Source of the DNA: CBDFLA01 sp965248915
GTDB lineage: Bacteria; Pseudomonadota; Alphaproteobacteria; M2410
Reading direction: 5' to 3'
DNA: 64,000 nucleotides
Assembly: GCA_965248915.1 (NCBI GenBank)
Contig: OZ252216.1
Coordinates: 62,001 to 126,000 of the forward strand
Shown here: positions 35,229 through 44,039 of the stretch, piece by piece
How positions within the stretch are numbered: the first letter of the stretch is position 1
Layout of the letters: each line of letters begins with the position of its first letter
Translations under genes and position numbers: made by a program
Notes under the pieces: model-generated
What the model saw: only the letters and a program-made list of their open reading frames with translations
Database searches by the model: none
What the model was told of the DNA's origin: nothing

Positions 35229-36233
35229 ATGAGTAAGTGTTTCCGGATACCCCGCATTGAAAGACGCCCACTTCCAGATCGGCTCCCGTCTCCAGACGCT
35301 ATCAAGTCCTTTCGTCAGAGTGAACACCACTATCATCCCGACATGTGGGACTGTGAGTACGGGAGTTATCGTTATCTCTCTGGCATCAACGACACCGATT
35401 TGGAGGTGAGATACCGCAACATAGTGCGCAACATGAACGCGATAACCCACGCTGATCGCAATATCATCCCTATTCAAAACTATTTGGGCACTTGGTATTG
35501 GTGCAGAAAGGAACACCAGACACGTCTGGAGTTGGCGATGCGTGGTTTTGAGCCGCCCACTCTGTCGTCTGTGTCACAGATTGCGGGCTCGACTTCTCCT
35601 ATGTCGGTGAAGCATCCAAATGGCATCGAAGCGATATTCCGCTATGGCAAGCGCCAGTACATGTTGGAGATGTTGAAGGAGGGCAGGATACGCCTTTCTC
35701 CTGCGCAATCCTTTGGAGACATCCAAAACAATGAAGCACGCTGTGACGACGAGACTCAAAAGCACTCTTATTTGAACCGTTCCCATACGAAAATCGTCCT
35801 TGAAGACGGACGGGAAGTCAAACCTCTCAGCGACGTCCGCCGATCCGTGCAGGGATCTGACTACCATCTTGTTTGTTTTTCATGTGTTTGGGATGTCGAA
35901 CTGTTCTCTGATTTCGATTCCGACACCTGCGTTGTGGTGTCCGATCCGGCGACTTTCTCGGCGCGGTTGAAGAGAGCGGGTCGCAACGTTTTTCCAGGTT
36001 GGGAGTTCTTAGATTGTCCGGTGCAGTACTTTGATCCCCACTCAGTTGGAAAAAATGAGTTGTTCAACTCTTGTATGTCGAAGGATTTTCGGTTCTTCCA
36101 TCAGTATGAGTATCGATTCTCGTGGTCTCGGCTTTCCGGTCAAGCGGTCGAAGGGCATCAGTTCGTGAACATTGGTCCCGCCGAGGACATCATGAAAATC
36201 TTTGACAAGAACGGTCGCGAGATCGAGTTTTGA
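35229..36233 (+). CDS. Hypothetical protein, possibly a distant DUF2971 relative
   Basis: A 334-residue protein starting at ATG 35229 (GGTAAAG upstream). The first 120 residues look poorly conserved. From about 130 the order is M-L-E-M-L-K-E-G-R-I-R-L-S-P-A-Q-S-F-G-D, then D-D-E, Y-H-L-V-C-F-S-C-V-W, and late F-F-H-Q-Y-E-Y-R-F-S. This echoes the DUF2971 plan (residue-specific loop, C-F-S segment, E-x-E-x-R). It sits alone between motif copies B and C. Function is unknown. Confidence 0.6.
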   Translation: MSKCFRIPRIERRPLPDRLPSPDAIKSFRQSEHHYHPDMWDCEYGSYRYLSGINDTDLEVRYRNIVRNMNAITHADRNIIPIQNYLGTWYWCRKEHQTRLELAMRGFEPPTLSSVSQIAGSTSPMSVKHPNGIEAIFRYGKRQYMLEMLKEGRIRLSPAQSFGDIQNNEARCDDETQKHSYLNRSHTKIVLEDGREVKPLSDVRRSVQGSDYHLVCFSCVWDVELFSDFDSDTCVVVSDPATFSARLKRAGRNVFPGWEFLDCPVQYFDPHSVGKNELFNSCMSKDFRFFHQYEYRFSWSRLSGQAVEGHQFVNIGPAEDIMKIFDKNGREIEF

Positions 36234-36267
36234 TTTCGATCTACGACTCTCGAGGTCGTGGACGCAA

Positions 36268-36286
36268 GGCCCGCAATATGCGTATG
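36268..36286. repeat. Recurring island motif, copy C (CCGCAATATGCGTATG)
   Basis: The weakest of the four copies: it keeps GGC-CGCAATATGCGTATG and lies 34 bases after the preceding gene. It differs from copies A and D upstream of the core. Confidence 0.4.
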
Positions 36287-36330
36287 AAAAAGACTCGCGT
36301 TAGGAGGATTCGAACTAACAGTTCCATAGA

Positions 36331-36567
36331 TTAGATTGGGCGCGCCTGGCGCAAAGGCGAACGCAACATTGTCAGCTTCAACTCAAGAGTCGACGCCAGC
36401 TGTAGCAAATCGTTGTTTTCGGGACCGGAGAGATCCTCAATGCTGAGTGGTTCAGCAACATCAAACAAGCTCAGATTGACATTGAAAGGTGAACTAAACG
36501 GTACGGTCACATCCGCCCGCACCAAACTCTTTACGTGCGACCGCCGGTTGACGTGAAACCCAATACT
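36331..36567 (-). pseudogene. 3' remnant of a gene cut by an IS3 insertion
   Basis: On the minus strand the frame is open from the very edge of the IS (36567) to a stop at 36331, about 78 residues (S-I-G-F-H-V-N-R-R-S ... L-T-M-L-R-S-P-L-R-Q-A-R-P-I). It has no start of its own except a late TTG/GTG. The sequence has protein-like composition but is unrecognised. I infer that the IS removed the 5' part. Confidence 0.4.
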
Positions 36568-36628
36568 TGGACCATTTAGAGCTGGAATTTTCTAATAATG
36601 ATCCCTTGAATGGGAGAAGGAGAATTCC

Positions 36629-36895
36629 ATGCGGAAATCGAAGTTTACGGACGCCCAGATCGCCTTTGTCTTGCGGCAGGTCGAAGAAGGCACGTCGATC
36701 TCGGAGGTTTGCCGGAAGACAGGTATTGCGGAGGCCACTTTCTACAATTGGCGGAAGAAGTACGGTGGCTTGATGCCTTCTGAGATGAAGCGTCTCAAAC
36801 AGCTTGAGGAAGAGAACGGAAAGCTCAAGCGCATTGTGGCTGATCTGTCGCTGGATAAAGCCATGCTTCAGGACGTTATCAAACGAAAGCTCTAA
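36629..36895 (+). CDS. IS3-family transposase OrfA
   Basis: An 88-residue HTH protein (F-T-D-A-Q-I-A-F-V-L-R-Q, T-G-I-A-E-A-T-F-Y-N-W-R-K-K-Y-G-G) followed by a leucine-zipper-like helix (L-K-Q-L-E-E-E-N-G-K-L-K). AGAAGGAGAA is upstream of the ATG. It recognises the IS ends, alone and as part of OrfAB. Confidence 0.95.
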   Translation: MRKSKFTDAQIAFVLRQVEEGTSISEVCRKTGIAEATFYNWRKKYGGLMPSEMKRLKQLEEENGKLKRIVADLSLDKAMLQDVIKRKL

Positions 36896-37728
36896 GGCCT
36901 GCTCGTCGCCGGGAACTGGTTGGTGATCTGACGGCCTCCTGGCAGGTCAGTGTCAGGCGGGCGTGCCGGGTCCTTGCCGCGCCGCGATCCAGTCATATGT
37001 ACAAGACCACCCGCGACGAACAGGCCGATCTCAGAAGACGGATCAAGGAGATTTCTGAAACGCGTGTGCGCTACGGTTATCGGCGTATCCATGTACTGCT
37101 TCGCCGGGAAGGATGGGCGATCAACCCCAAGCGGGTTTATCGGCTCTACCGCGAAATGGGCTTACAGCTCAGGAACAAGACACCGAAGCGACGCGTGAAG
37201 GCAAAACTGCGTGAGGATCGAGTTGTCGCCACAGCGATGAATGAGACCTGGGCCATGGACTTCGTTCATGACCAACTCGCCACGGGACGTAAGTTACGTA
37301 TCCTGACCGTGGTTGATACGTTCTCCCGCTTCTCACCAATTGTCGATCCCCGCTTCAGCTACAAAGGAGAAGATGTTGTCCAGATGCTCGAAGCCGCCTG
37401 TCGAAGGTTCGGTTATCCAAAGTCCATACGTGCCGACAATGGTCCTGAGTTCGTGTCACGGGATCTTGATCTGTGGGCGTATCAAAAGGATGTGGTCCTC
37501 GACTTCTCACGACCAGGCAAGCCCACAGACAACGCGTTCATTGAATCGTTCAACGGAAAGTTCCGGGCAGAATGTCTGAACACACACTGGTTCATGAGTC
37601 TTGAAGATGCTCGGGAAAAGATGGAGGCTTGGCGTAGAGACTATAACGAGGTAAGACCACATAGCGCGATTGGCAACAAAGCCCCAATCGAGCTGACAAC
37701 CATCACGGCAGCTCAGTCGCCGCCGTGA
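36892..37728 (+). CDS. IS3-family transposase OrfB (DDE integrase), made by -1 frameshift
   Basis: The frame continues from L-R-P-A-R-R-R-E at 36892, upstream of any good start. A -1 slip on the AAG codon at 36887-36889 would join it to OrfA as R-K-A-L-R-P-A-R-R, the usual IS407-group junction. The rve catalytic triad is visible: W-A-M-D-F, A-D-N-G-P-E-F and I-E-S-F-N-G-K-F-R-A-E-C-L. An internal ATG lies at 36997. It performs cut and strand transfer of the element. Confidence 0.92.
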   Translation, partial: LRPARRRELVGDLTASWQVSVRRACRVLAAPRSSHMYKTTRDEQADLRRRIKEISETRVRYGYRRIHVLLRREGWAINPKRVYRLYREMGLQLRNKTPKRRVKAKLREDRVVATAMNETWAMDFVHDQLATGRKLRILTVVDTFSRFSPIVDPRFSYKGEDVVQMLEAACRRFGYPKSIRADNGPEFVSRDLDLWAYQKDVVLDFSRPGKPTDNAFIESFNGKFRAECLNTHWFMSLEDAREKMEAWRRDYNEVRPHSAIGNKAPIELTTITAAQSPP

Positions 37729-37989
37729 ATGTTCAACCCGGAAAATCTCCAGCCGGGTGGTCCAAACAAGGGGAGCGCTTCACCGGTGCCGGAGACTCTA
37801 GCAAGAAGTGGTACATAAACAGGGGGCTTTGCACGGTGTCGATGCAGGCCATTGGATTTCCAAGAGGATGTTGTGACAGACAGTGTCGATCGTTGTCCGC
37901 GTGAATTACGTCGTCTAGAAAAATGGTTGCTTTTGTGGTTAAAATTTGACGAGATACACGATTTCAATCAAGTGAGTTAGAGTGTTCTC

Positions 37990-38790
37990 ATGCCCGAAAA
38001 ACGAAATCCGCCTGAAAAAAGAGAAGCAAATCTGACTTTTCAGGAAATGGAAGTGGCGATCATCAAGATCGACCGCCGCCTTTCCGATCTCAGGTCTTTT
38101 GACGTCGAGACAGTGAGTGATCGGAGCGATCCAAGAATTTCAGCACTTTCATCGAAACTCGACACTCTTCTCTCCAATACGTTTGGTAATGATACTGTCG
38201 AATACGATCGTTACCAATGGCAGGTTACTATCCTCGACACTGCGTCAGAGAATTACTACTATGAAACTCCTATCGAAGAAATCAGAGCTGGTTTGGCTAA
38301 GGGCATTCAATCTGCCACCAGTCAGCTGGAGGCAATCAAAGAGGGTTTCCAAGAGGAGTTGGAGGATGCGGGTCAAGGTACATCCGCAAAGCCCCTAAAG
38401 GCGTATGAAGGTCTTGATCTTCATCCTCACATAGAAAAGGCTGCGGGGACACTTTTCAGAAACGGGCACTTCGCCAACGCGATAGAAGATGCAGTCAAGG
38501 CGCTGAATGCGCTCGTCCGGCTCAATAGTGGAGTTGACGACAAGGATGGAACATCTTTGATGGAATCGGTCTTTAACCCCAAGACCCCGATCTTGAAGGT
38601 AAATGATCTTGCCGATAAATCCGATGCAGACGAGCAAAAAGGTATGATGATGATGTTTTCCGGCGCGGTCGCGGGGCTTCGGAATCCGCGTGCGCATAAA
38701 CTAATCGAAGACGATCCTGAAAAAACACTTGAGTTTATCGCATTTGTGAGTTTGTTGGCGAAGATTGCTGACGCCGCAAAGCGTGCGTGA
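37990..38790 (+). CDS. TIGR02391 (Ymh) family protein
   Basis: A 266-residue protein. The C-terminal half carries the family pattern: L-H-P-H-I-E-K-A-A-G-T-L-F-R-N-G-H-F-A-N-A-I-E-D-A-V-K-A-L-N, then G-T-S-L-M, and F-S-G-A-V-A-G-L-R-N-P-R-A-H. The N-terminal half is charged and helical. The family recurs in defence islands and plasmids, but its activity is not established; the R-N-x-x-A-H motif has been taken to suggest an RNA- or nucleotide-binding fold. It stands alone between the IS3 element and motif copy D. Confidence 0.82.
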   Translation: MPEKRNPPEKREANLTFQEMEVAIIKIDRRLSDLRSFDVETVSDRSDPRISALSSKLDTLLSNTFGNDTVEYDRYQWQVTILDTASENYYYETPIEEIRAGLAKGIQSATSQLEAIKEGFQEELEDAGQGTSAKPLKAYEGLDLHPHIEKAAGTLFRNGHFANAIEDAVKALNALVRLNSGVDDKDGTSLMESVFNPKTPILKVNDLADKSDADEQKGMMMMFSGAVAGLRNPRAHKLIEDDPEKTLEFIAFVSLLAKIADAAKRA

Positions 38791-38891
38791 ACACAATGTA
38801 CTCATCCGTTCTCGCCTCTGCTTGCCGACAATCTGTTCAGACAAACGCTCTAGCCATCTCACAGAATCGATGTGATTTACAATCCCAGTTT

Positions 38892-39026
38892 GGAAATCGG
38901 AATTTCTTCTTTGCAGGAACCTGACCGGTGAGAAGCGTCCAATAAGCAACGACCAACACCCAATTGAATTGCCGGCCACGGATAGACCTGCAGAGTGAGA
39001 TTACATAATATTTGGCGCACAACATG
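38892..39026. repeat. Intergenic repeat copy D with adjacent motif
   Basis: 38892-38990 matches copy A upstream block at 31226-31320, and 38999-39026 matches the 28-base motif at 31593-31620 with two changes (TTGGCGCACAACATG). Here the two parts are adjacent, which probably is the ancestral arrangement. Confidence 0.65.
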
Positions 39027-39596
39027 TCGTATGGAAAGTCTCTGTTCCGCGATGCGTCAAGGTGGTCATTGGTCGATGGAAACGTCGAGTTTGAGTGTCC
39101 AGAAAATGTGAGTTCACCGTCGTTCGGCTAAATGCAATAGCCACCAAATTGCTGCGGATGAATCCACGAGCCCTCCAATTGCTCAATCCACGATACGGCT
39201 CGAATCCAGGACCTAGTGCATTTCAAATTGGCTACCAAGCCACTAGCAGCCTCAATCCACAACTCACGCCAACCTGGTGCAGATATTTCTGTCAATCGGA
39301 TAACTCTGATAGGACTCAATAAGAGCAAAATGATTGGAGACAACCAACACAAACATCGTGTGTTCTAAAGTGATTGAGTCGGCGCCACTAATAAATGTGT
39401 GAAATCAACTATTTACAAGATATTCCATTCGGACGGGGCTAATCCAGAGTTCTTTCTAACCAGAAACAACTAATTACCGAATTGCGACAAAAGAGCATTT
39501 ACACGCATTGAGAATCACTTGAGAGTGACAACTGCTTACCCTCATTAAGGGTGGTTTTGGTCATCGCGGCTCTTCCCTATTCAGGAGATCTCCCCC
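39027..39596. other. Gene-free stretch before the second RHS gene
   Basis: No supported gene. An AT-rich part at 39360-39560 probably holds the RHS promoter. CAGGAGATCTCCCCC precedes the ATG at 39597, giving AGGAG as the ribosome-binding site. Confidence 0.4.
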
Positions 39597-42500
39597 ATGC
39601 GCTCACCAGTCTCAAACACTTATGTCGTCAAGTCCGTACTGCTTCTGTGCTTAGGCGTTCTGTTGTTGTCATCGTGGAGTAAAGAGGCGGAAGCGAAATT
39701 CTATTGGCTTGATTACGATGCTTCGGTCCCTGGCTATGTGCAGATCGAAGAGGCCAGTATGTTTGCCGCGTGCGAAGCACAACGCGATGACGCATATCCA
39801 CTTGCGACTGAACTCTACAGTGTTGTGGAAGCAAAGAACACTTCCACCGGTAACGTAAAAGCACTCATCTGCCGATGGGTGATTACCGGTTCAACCTTTC
39901 CTCAATATATAACGTGGGGAAGCATTGACTGTGATACGGGTGAGATCGAAGATGCGAGCGCTCCAGATGGGTGTCGCAAAACCGAAGAAGTTCCTTTGAT
40001 GTGCACGCCGTCGATTGGCGATGGCCCGGGGACTTCGCCAGACCTTTCTGGTGGTTGGGCAATCAACCCGGTTTCTGGGTCGACGGGCCTCAACGCCAGC
40101 GACTTTTCGTCTGGGACCGGAAGTAAGTCTCCGCTCGGCGTGACACGCACTTACTCAAGCGATCAGAGTGCAGGGTCACGGTTGGGGGCGGGGTGGTCAA
40201 CGCAGTATGACAGGCAGTTTTACAAAAACAGTCCGACCAGTCCTTCATACATTTCCATATCGAGACCAGATGGGCGTTTAGCGATATTCCGTTACAAGTT
40301 GGGCGTCGGTCATCCTGCCTATTGGACAGGGTATTCATACACCTATCCTCAGAAGGATCTGGCGTGGACGTTGGTTGCGAGTGGCACGGACTGGGTGTTT
40401 ACCGATGAGGATGGGACGGTCGAGACCTACAATGCGGATGGCGAACTGATCGAGATTGATAAGCCCGGCGGCGAGACGCTGACCCTTGCTTATGACGTGG
40501 ATGGCAACAACACGACGGTGACGGATGCCTCCAGCCGGGTGATCACGTTCACGTATGACTCTAAAGGTCTGGCCACCAAGGTGACCGATCCGGACGGGGA
40601 AGACTATCTCTTTGAGTATGAGAAGATCGGCGATACAGGCTCAGAGACCGATTACGATCTGTTCCCACGCAGCATCTGGGCGCTCAAGAAGGTGATCTAT
40701 CCCGATGACACACCTCTGACCACGACGGACAATCCATCTGTTCAGTATCATTATGACGATGCGGATCATGAATATGGTCTCGCCGGGGTGACGGATGAGA
40801 ACGGGGTGCGGTCTCTTAACTGGGAATACAATGCCGATCAGCGCGCCACCAAAGGCGAGAGCACCGTGGGCAACAATGTCACCACGGTCGCGTATGACGA
40901 CGTGGCCGGCACCCGCACCTTCACCAACCCGCTCGGCAAACAAACCAAGTACCACGTGGAAAAGGTCTACAACCACTACCGCTTGACCAAAGTGGAAGGG
41001 GTCGCCTCGACCAACTGCGTGGCGGCGGACACGACCTTTGCTTACAACACCAACGGCTTCTTGTCGCAAAAGACCGACCGGGAAGGCAATGTCACCACCT
41101 ATGCCCGTGGCACAGATGGTCTGGAGACCTCGCGCACCGAAGACTTCGGCGGGGCGCAAGCCCGCACCATCACCACAAGCTGGGATGCCACCAAGCGCAA
41201 ACCCACCCAGATTGTGAACGCCGGTGTCACGGTTGATATGACCTATGACACAGACGGCAACATGACGCTTTATAAGCTGACCGACACCACCAGCCATTCG
41301 GTGCCCTATAGCACCAACGGTCAAACCCGTTCCTGGGCTTACGCCTATACGGCGGCAGGGTTGTTGTCGTCGGTGGATGGACCTTTGAGCGGCACCGGGG
41401 ATACGGTGAGCTATACCTATGATACGGACGGTTATCTGGCGACCGTGACCAATGAGGTGAGCCACGTCACCACGGTCAACTCAGTGAACGGCAATGGCCT
41501 ACCCTTGCAGGTGACCGATGCCAACGCTGTTCGCACCGACTTTGCTTACAATGAACGCGGTTGGGTGACCACGATCACCGCTGATGCCACCGGCACCCCG
41601 GCCACCACCACGCTCGCCTATGATGATCTCGGTCAGATCACCAAGATCACAAAAGCCGATGGCTCTTATCTGGAATACACCTATTCCAATGACCGGGAGG
41701 TCACCAGTGTTGAGAACTCGCTTGGCGAGCGCATCGAGTACACCCATGACGCCATGGGCAATGTCACGGCCGTCTCGGTCAAGAACGCAAGTTCGACCAT
41801 CGTGAAGTCGCAAACCCAGACCTTCGATGAGTTGGGCCGGCTGATGGCCTCAATTGGAGCCGGCTCCCAGAGCACCGACTATGATTACAACAAGATGGAT
41901 CAGGTCACAGATGTGACCGATCCCCGCTCAAAAGTGTATTCCAAGTCTTATGATGGCCTGAACCGGTTGATCAAAGACACCGATCCGGATCTGGCTGACA
42001 TCGACTACGGCTTGGACGATGATGACAACCTCACCTCCGTCACCGACGATCGTTCCAATGCGACGACCTACGTGCAAAATGGCTTTGGCGATGTGATCCA
42101 ACGGGTCAGTCCGGACACCGGCACCACCACCTATACGGTCAACGCACTGGGTCTCGTCACCCAAGAGACCGACGCGCGCTCCGTCATCACCAACCGCACC
42201 TTTGATGATAGAGGCCGGATGCTGACCGAGACCTTCCCCGCCAGCACATCTGAGAACGTGACCTACACCTATGACGCCACCGCATCTGGCAACAAAGGCA
42301 AGGGACGGCTCACGAGTATCAGTGATGGCTCAGGCTCCATGGCGTTCGTCTACAACGTCCGGGGGTTCTTAACGTCCGAGATCCGTGTGATTGCCACCAA
42401 GAGCTACACCACCACTTATACATATGACAGTGTCGGGCGGGTGGCCTCCATGACCTACGATTCAGGTCGCATCGTCACCTACACCCGCGATGGGGAAGGC

Positions 42501-44021
42501 CGCATCACGAGCTTGAAGACCAAGAAGGATTCAGGCTCTTCAGAAGTGACCGTGGCCTCCAGCGCCACCTATCTGCCCTTTGGTCCCATGAAGGGTCTGA
42601 CCCATGGCAATGGTCAGGTCATGACAGCCGTCTTTGACAGTGACTACCGCCTCACCGATCTCGACACCACCGATGGCACAACGGACGCGCAAGACTTGGC
42701 TTATACGTATGATGCGGCCTCCAACATCACTGGCATTACCGATGCCATCACCTCGGCCCGGACCCAGACCTTTGCTTATGATGACCTCAATCGTCTCACC
42801 GACGCGGATGGTCTTTACGGCGACATCGACTATGTCTATGACACGGTGGGCAACCGCACCTCAAGGGTGGTCGACACCGGTTCCACGGTGACGGAGACCT
42901 ACACCTATCCTTCAACCTCAAACCGTTTGACGAGCGTTGCCGATGGCACCGACACACGCACCTTCACATACGATGCGGCCGGCAACGTCATTGATGACGA
43001 CCGGACCTCAAGCCTTGCCTTCACGTTAGGCTACAATGACGCCGGCCGTCTCGATGAGATCAAGGAGAACGGCACCTATCTCTCCGGCTACACTTACAAT
43101 GCATTCCAGCAGCGCGTAGAAAAGGACGCCGTGGCCGCCCCATCACCTCTGGGCACAGCCACCATCCATTACATCTACGACACCTTCGGGCGGATGATTG
43201 CCGAGGCGACCAGTGCCGGCACGGTGACAACCGAGTACATCTACCTGGATGCCATGCCCCTCGGTCTCGTCACGGATGTGGACACAACCCCGGTGCTCTC
43301 TCATGTGCACACCGATCATTTAGGCAGCCCACAGAAGATCACCAATGCGTCCGGTGCGATCGTTTGGGATGCGGCCCTCACCCCGTTCGGTGTCGTCGCA
43401 AGTCTCACCGGCAGCTTGACCCAGAACCGTCGCTTCCCCGGTCAATACTTCGACATTGAAGCCGGCTTCCACCAGAACTGGCACCGTGACTACGATCCCC
43501 TCACCGGACGATACGTGCAGTCCGATCCGATTGGGTTGGCTGGGGGGATCAATACCTTCGCCTATGTGGGTGGGAATCCGCTGAGCTTTGTGGATCCGAC
43601 GGGTGAGGCAGCCGTCGAATTGGTCGGAGGTTGGATTGCCGCAGATGTGGCCATTCCAGAACCGAGCGATGCCCTATGGCCGAAATGGGTGGGATACGGT
43701 GTTGGCTTCGCGGGGGCGGTTGCGTTCGACTACCTGTTGTACAATGCGATATTTGGTGATGAAGATGCAGATGGAAAAGAAGCAGATCGTTCGATTCCGT
43801 ATCCCGCGAAAAGGCGCGGCCAATGGACATGCACTTGCAGAGCTGACGCGAACCAAAACATTATTGGCAATTGTGCGAGTTTCGCCTTTGGGACATACTC
43901 AGACCCAAGTCGATCTGTTGCCGCTCGAGAAGCAAAGAGAATTGCGGCTCACAACCTCGGTCAACAACCGAAACATACACAATGCAAGTGTACAGGCCCC
44001 AAGGGCGAGAGATGGCCATAG
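39597..44021 (+). CDS. Secreted RHS-repeat toxin with Cys-rich C-terminal tip
   Basis: A 1474-residue protein with an N-terminal signal peptide (V-L-L-L-C-L-G-V-L-L-L-S-S-W). A DUF6531-like start of the RHS cage is at about 150-250 (G-W-A-I-N-P-V-S-G, L-G-A-G-W-S-T-Q-Y-D-R). YD repeats run to about 1300, then the core end G-R-Y-V-Q-S-D-P-I-G-L...N-P-L-S-F-V-D-P-T-G at about 1300-1335. The tip has a membrane-like helix and then a domain with Cys pairs (W-T-C-T-C near 1410, N-C-A-S-F-A-F-G, C-K-C-T-G at the end) and an A-A-R-E-A-K-R-I-A-A-H-N helix. I have seen similar Cys-rich tips in RHS proteins, but the activity is unknown. A Sel1 gene follows after 18 bases. Confidence 0.88.
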   Translation: MRSPVSNTYVVKSVLLLCLGVLLLSSWSKEAEAKFYWLDYDASVPGYVQIEEASMFAACEAQRDDAYPLATELYSVVEAKNTSTGNVKALICRWVITGSTFPQYITWGSIDCDTGEIEDASAPDGCRKTEEVPLMCTPSIGDGPGTSPDLSGGWAINPVSGSTGLNASDFSSGTGSKSPLGVTRTYSSDQSAGSRLGAGWSTQYDRQFYKNSPTSPSYISISRPDGRLAIFRYKLGVGHPAYWTGYSYTYPQKDLAWTLVASGTDWVFTDEDGTVETYNADGELIEIDKPGGETLTLAYDVDGNNTTVTDASSRVITFTYDSKGLATKVTDPDGEDYLFEYEKIGDTGSETDYDLFPRSIWALKKVIYPDDTPLTTTDNPSVQYHYDDADHEYGLAGVTDENGVRSLNWEYNADQRATKGESTVGNNVTTVAYDDVAGTRTFTNPLGKQTKYHVEKVYNHYRLTKVEGVASTNCVAADTTFAYNTNGFLSQKTDREGNVTTYARGTDGLETSRTEDFGGAQARTITTSWDATKRKPTQIVNAGVTVDMTYDTDGNMTLYKLTDTTSHSVPYSTNGQTRSWAYAYTAAGLLSSVDGPLSGTGDTVSYTYDTDGYLATVTNEVSHVTTVNSVNGNGLPLQVTDANAVRTDFAYNERGWVTTITADATGTPATTTLAYDDLGQITKITKADGSYLEYTYSNDREVTSVENSLGERIEYTHDAMGNVTAVSVKNASSTIVKSQTQTFDELGRLMASIGAGSQSTDYDYNKMDQVTDVTDPRSKVYSKSYDGLNRLIKDTDPDLADIDYGLDDDDNLTSVTDDRSNATTYVQNGFGDVIQRVSPDTGTTTYTVNALGLVTQETDARSVITNRTFDDRGRMLTETFPASTSENVTYTYDATASGNKGKGRLTSISDGSGSMAFVYNVRGFLTSEIRVIATKSYTTTYTYDSVGRVASMTYDSGRIVTYTRDGEGRITSLKTKKDSGSSEVTVASSATYLPFGPMKGLTHGNGQVMTAVFDSDYRLTDLDTTDGTTDAQDLAYTYDAASNITGITDAITSARTQTFAYDDLNRLTDADGLYGDIDYVYDTVGNRTSRVVDTGSTVTETYTYPSTSNRLTSVADGTDTRTFTYDAAGNVIDDDRTSSLAFTLGYNDAGRLDEIKENGTYLSGYTYNAFQQRVEKDAVAAPSPLGTATIHYIYDTFGRMIAEATSAGTVTTEYIYLDAMPLGLVTDVDTTPVLSHVHTDHLGSPQKITNASGAIVWDAALTPFGVVASLTGSLTQNRRFPGQYFDIEAGFHQNWHRDYDPLTGRYVQSDPIGLAGGINTFAYVGGNPLSFVDPTGEAAVELVGGWIAADVAIPEPSDALWPKWVGYGVGFAGAVAFDYLLYNAIFGDEDADGKEADRSIPYPAKRRGQWTCTCRADANQNIIGNCASFAFGTYSDPSRSVAAREAKRIAAHNLGQQPKHTQCKCTGPKGERWP

Positions 44022-44039
44022 CCATAAGGAAAGGTTTGC

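Larger units (their letters stand above)
36568..37764 (+). mobile_element. IS3-family insertion sequence (IS407-like)
   Basis: About 1197 bp. Terminal repeats are TGGACCA...GCTGGA-TTTTC at the left and its imperfect complement at the right (37741-37764). It contains overlapping orfA and orfB read as a -1 fusion. No matching target duplication is visible in the flanking bases, which suggests rearrangement after insertion. Both reading frames are intact, so it may be active. Confidence 0.85.

Noticed and set aside
34985..35236. 83-codon plus-strand frame before the DUF2971-like gene
   Set aside because: No ribosome site and low-complexity Ser/Leu composition; probably leader DNA.
36290..36330. 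tRNA 3' end (GGATTCGAAC)
   Set aside because: The T-stem does not pair and no acceptor or anticodon arm fits on either strand.
41000..41465. 274-codon minus-strand frame inside the second RHS gene (40641-41465)
   Set aside because: Long antisense frames are expected opposite YD repeats because of codon bias; no independent support.
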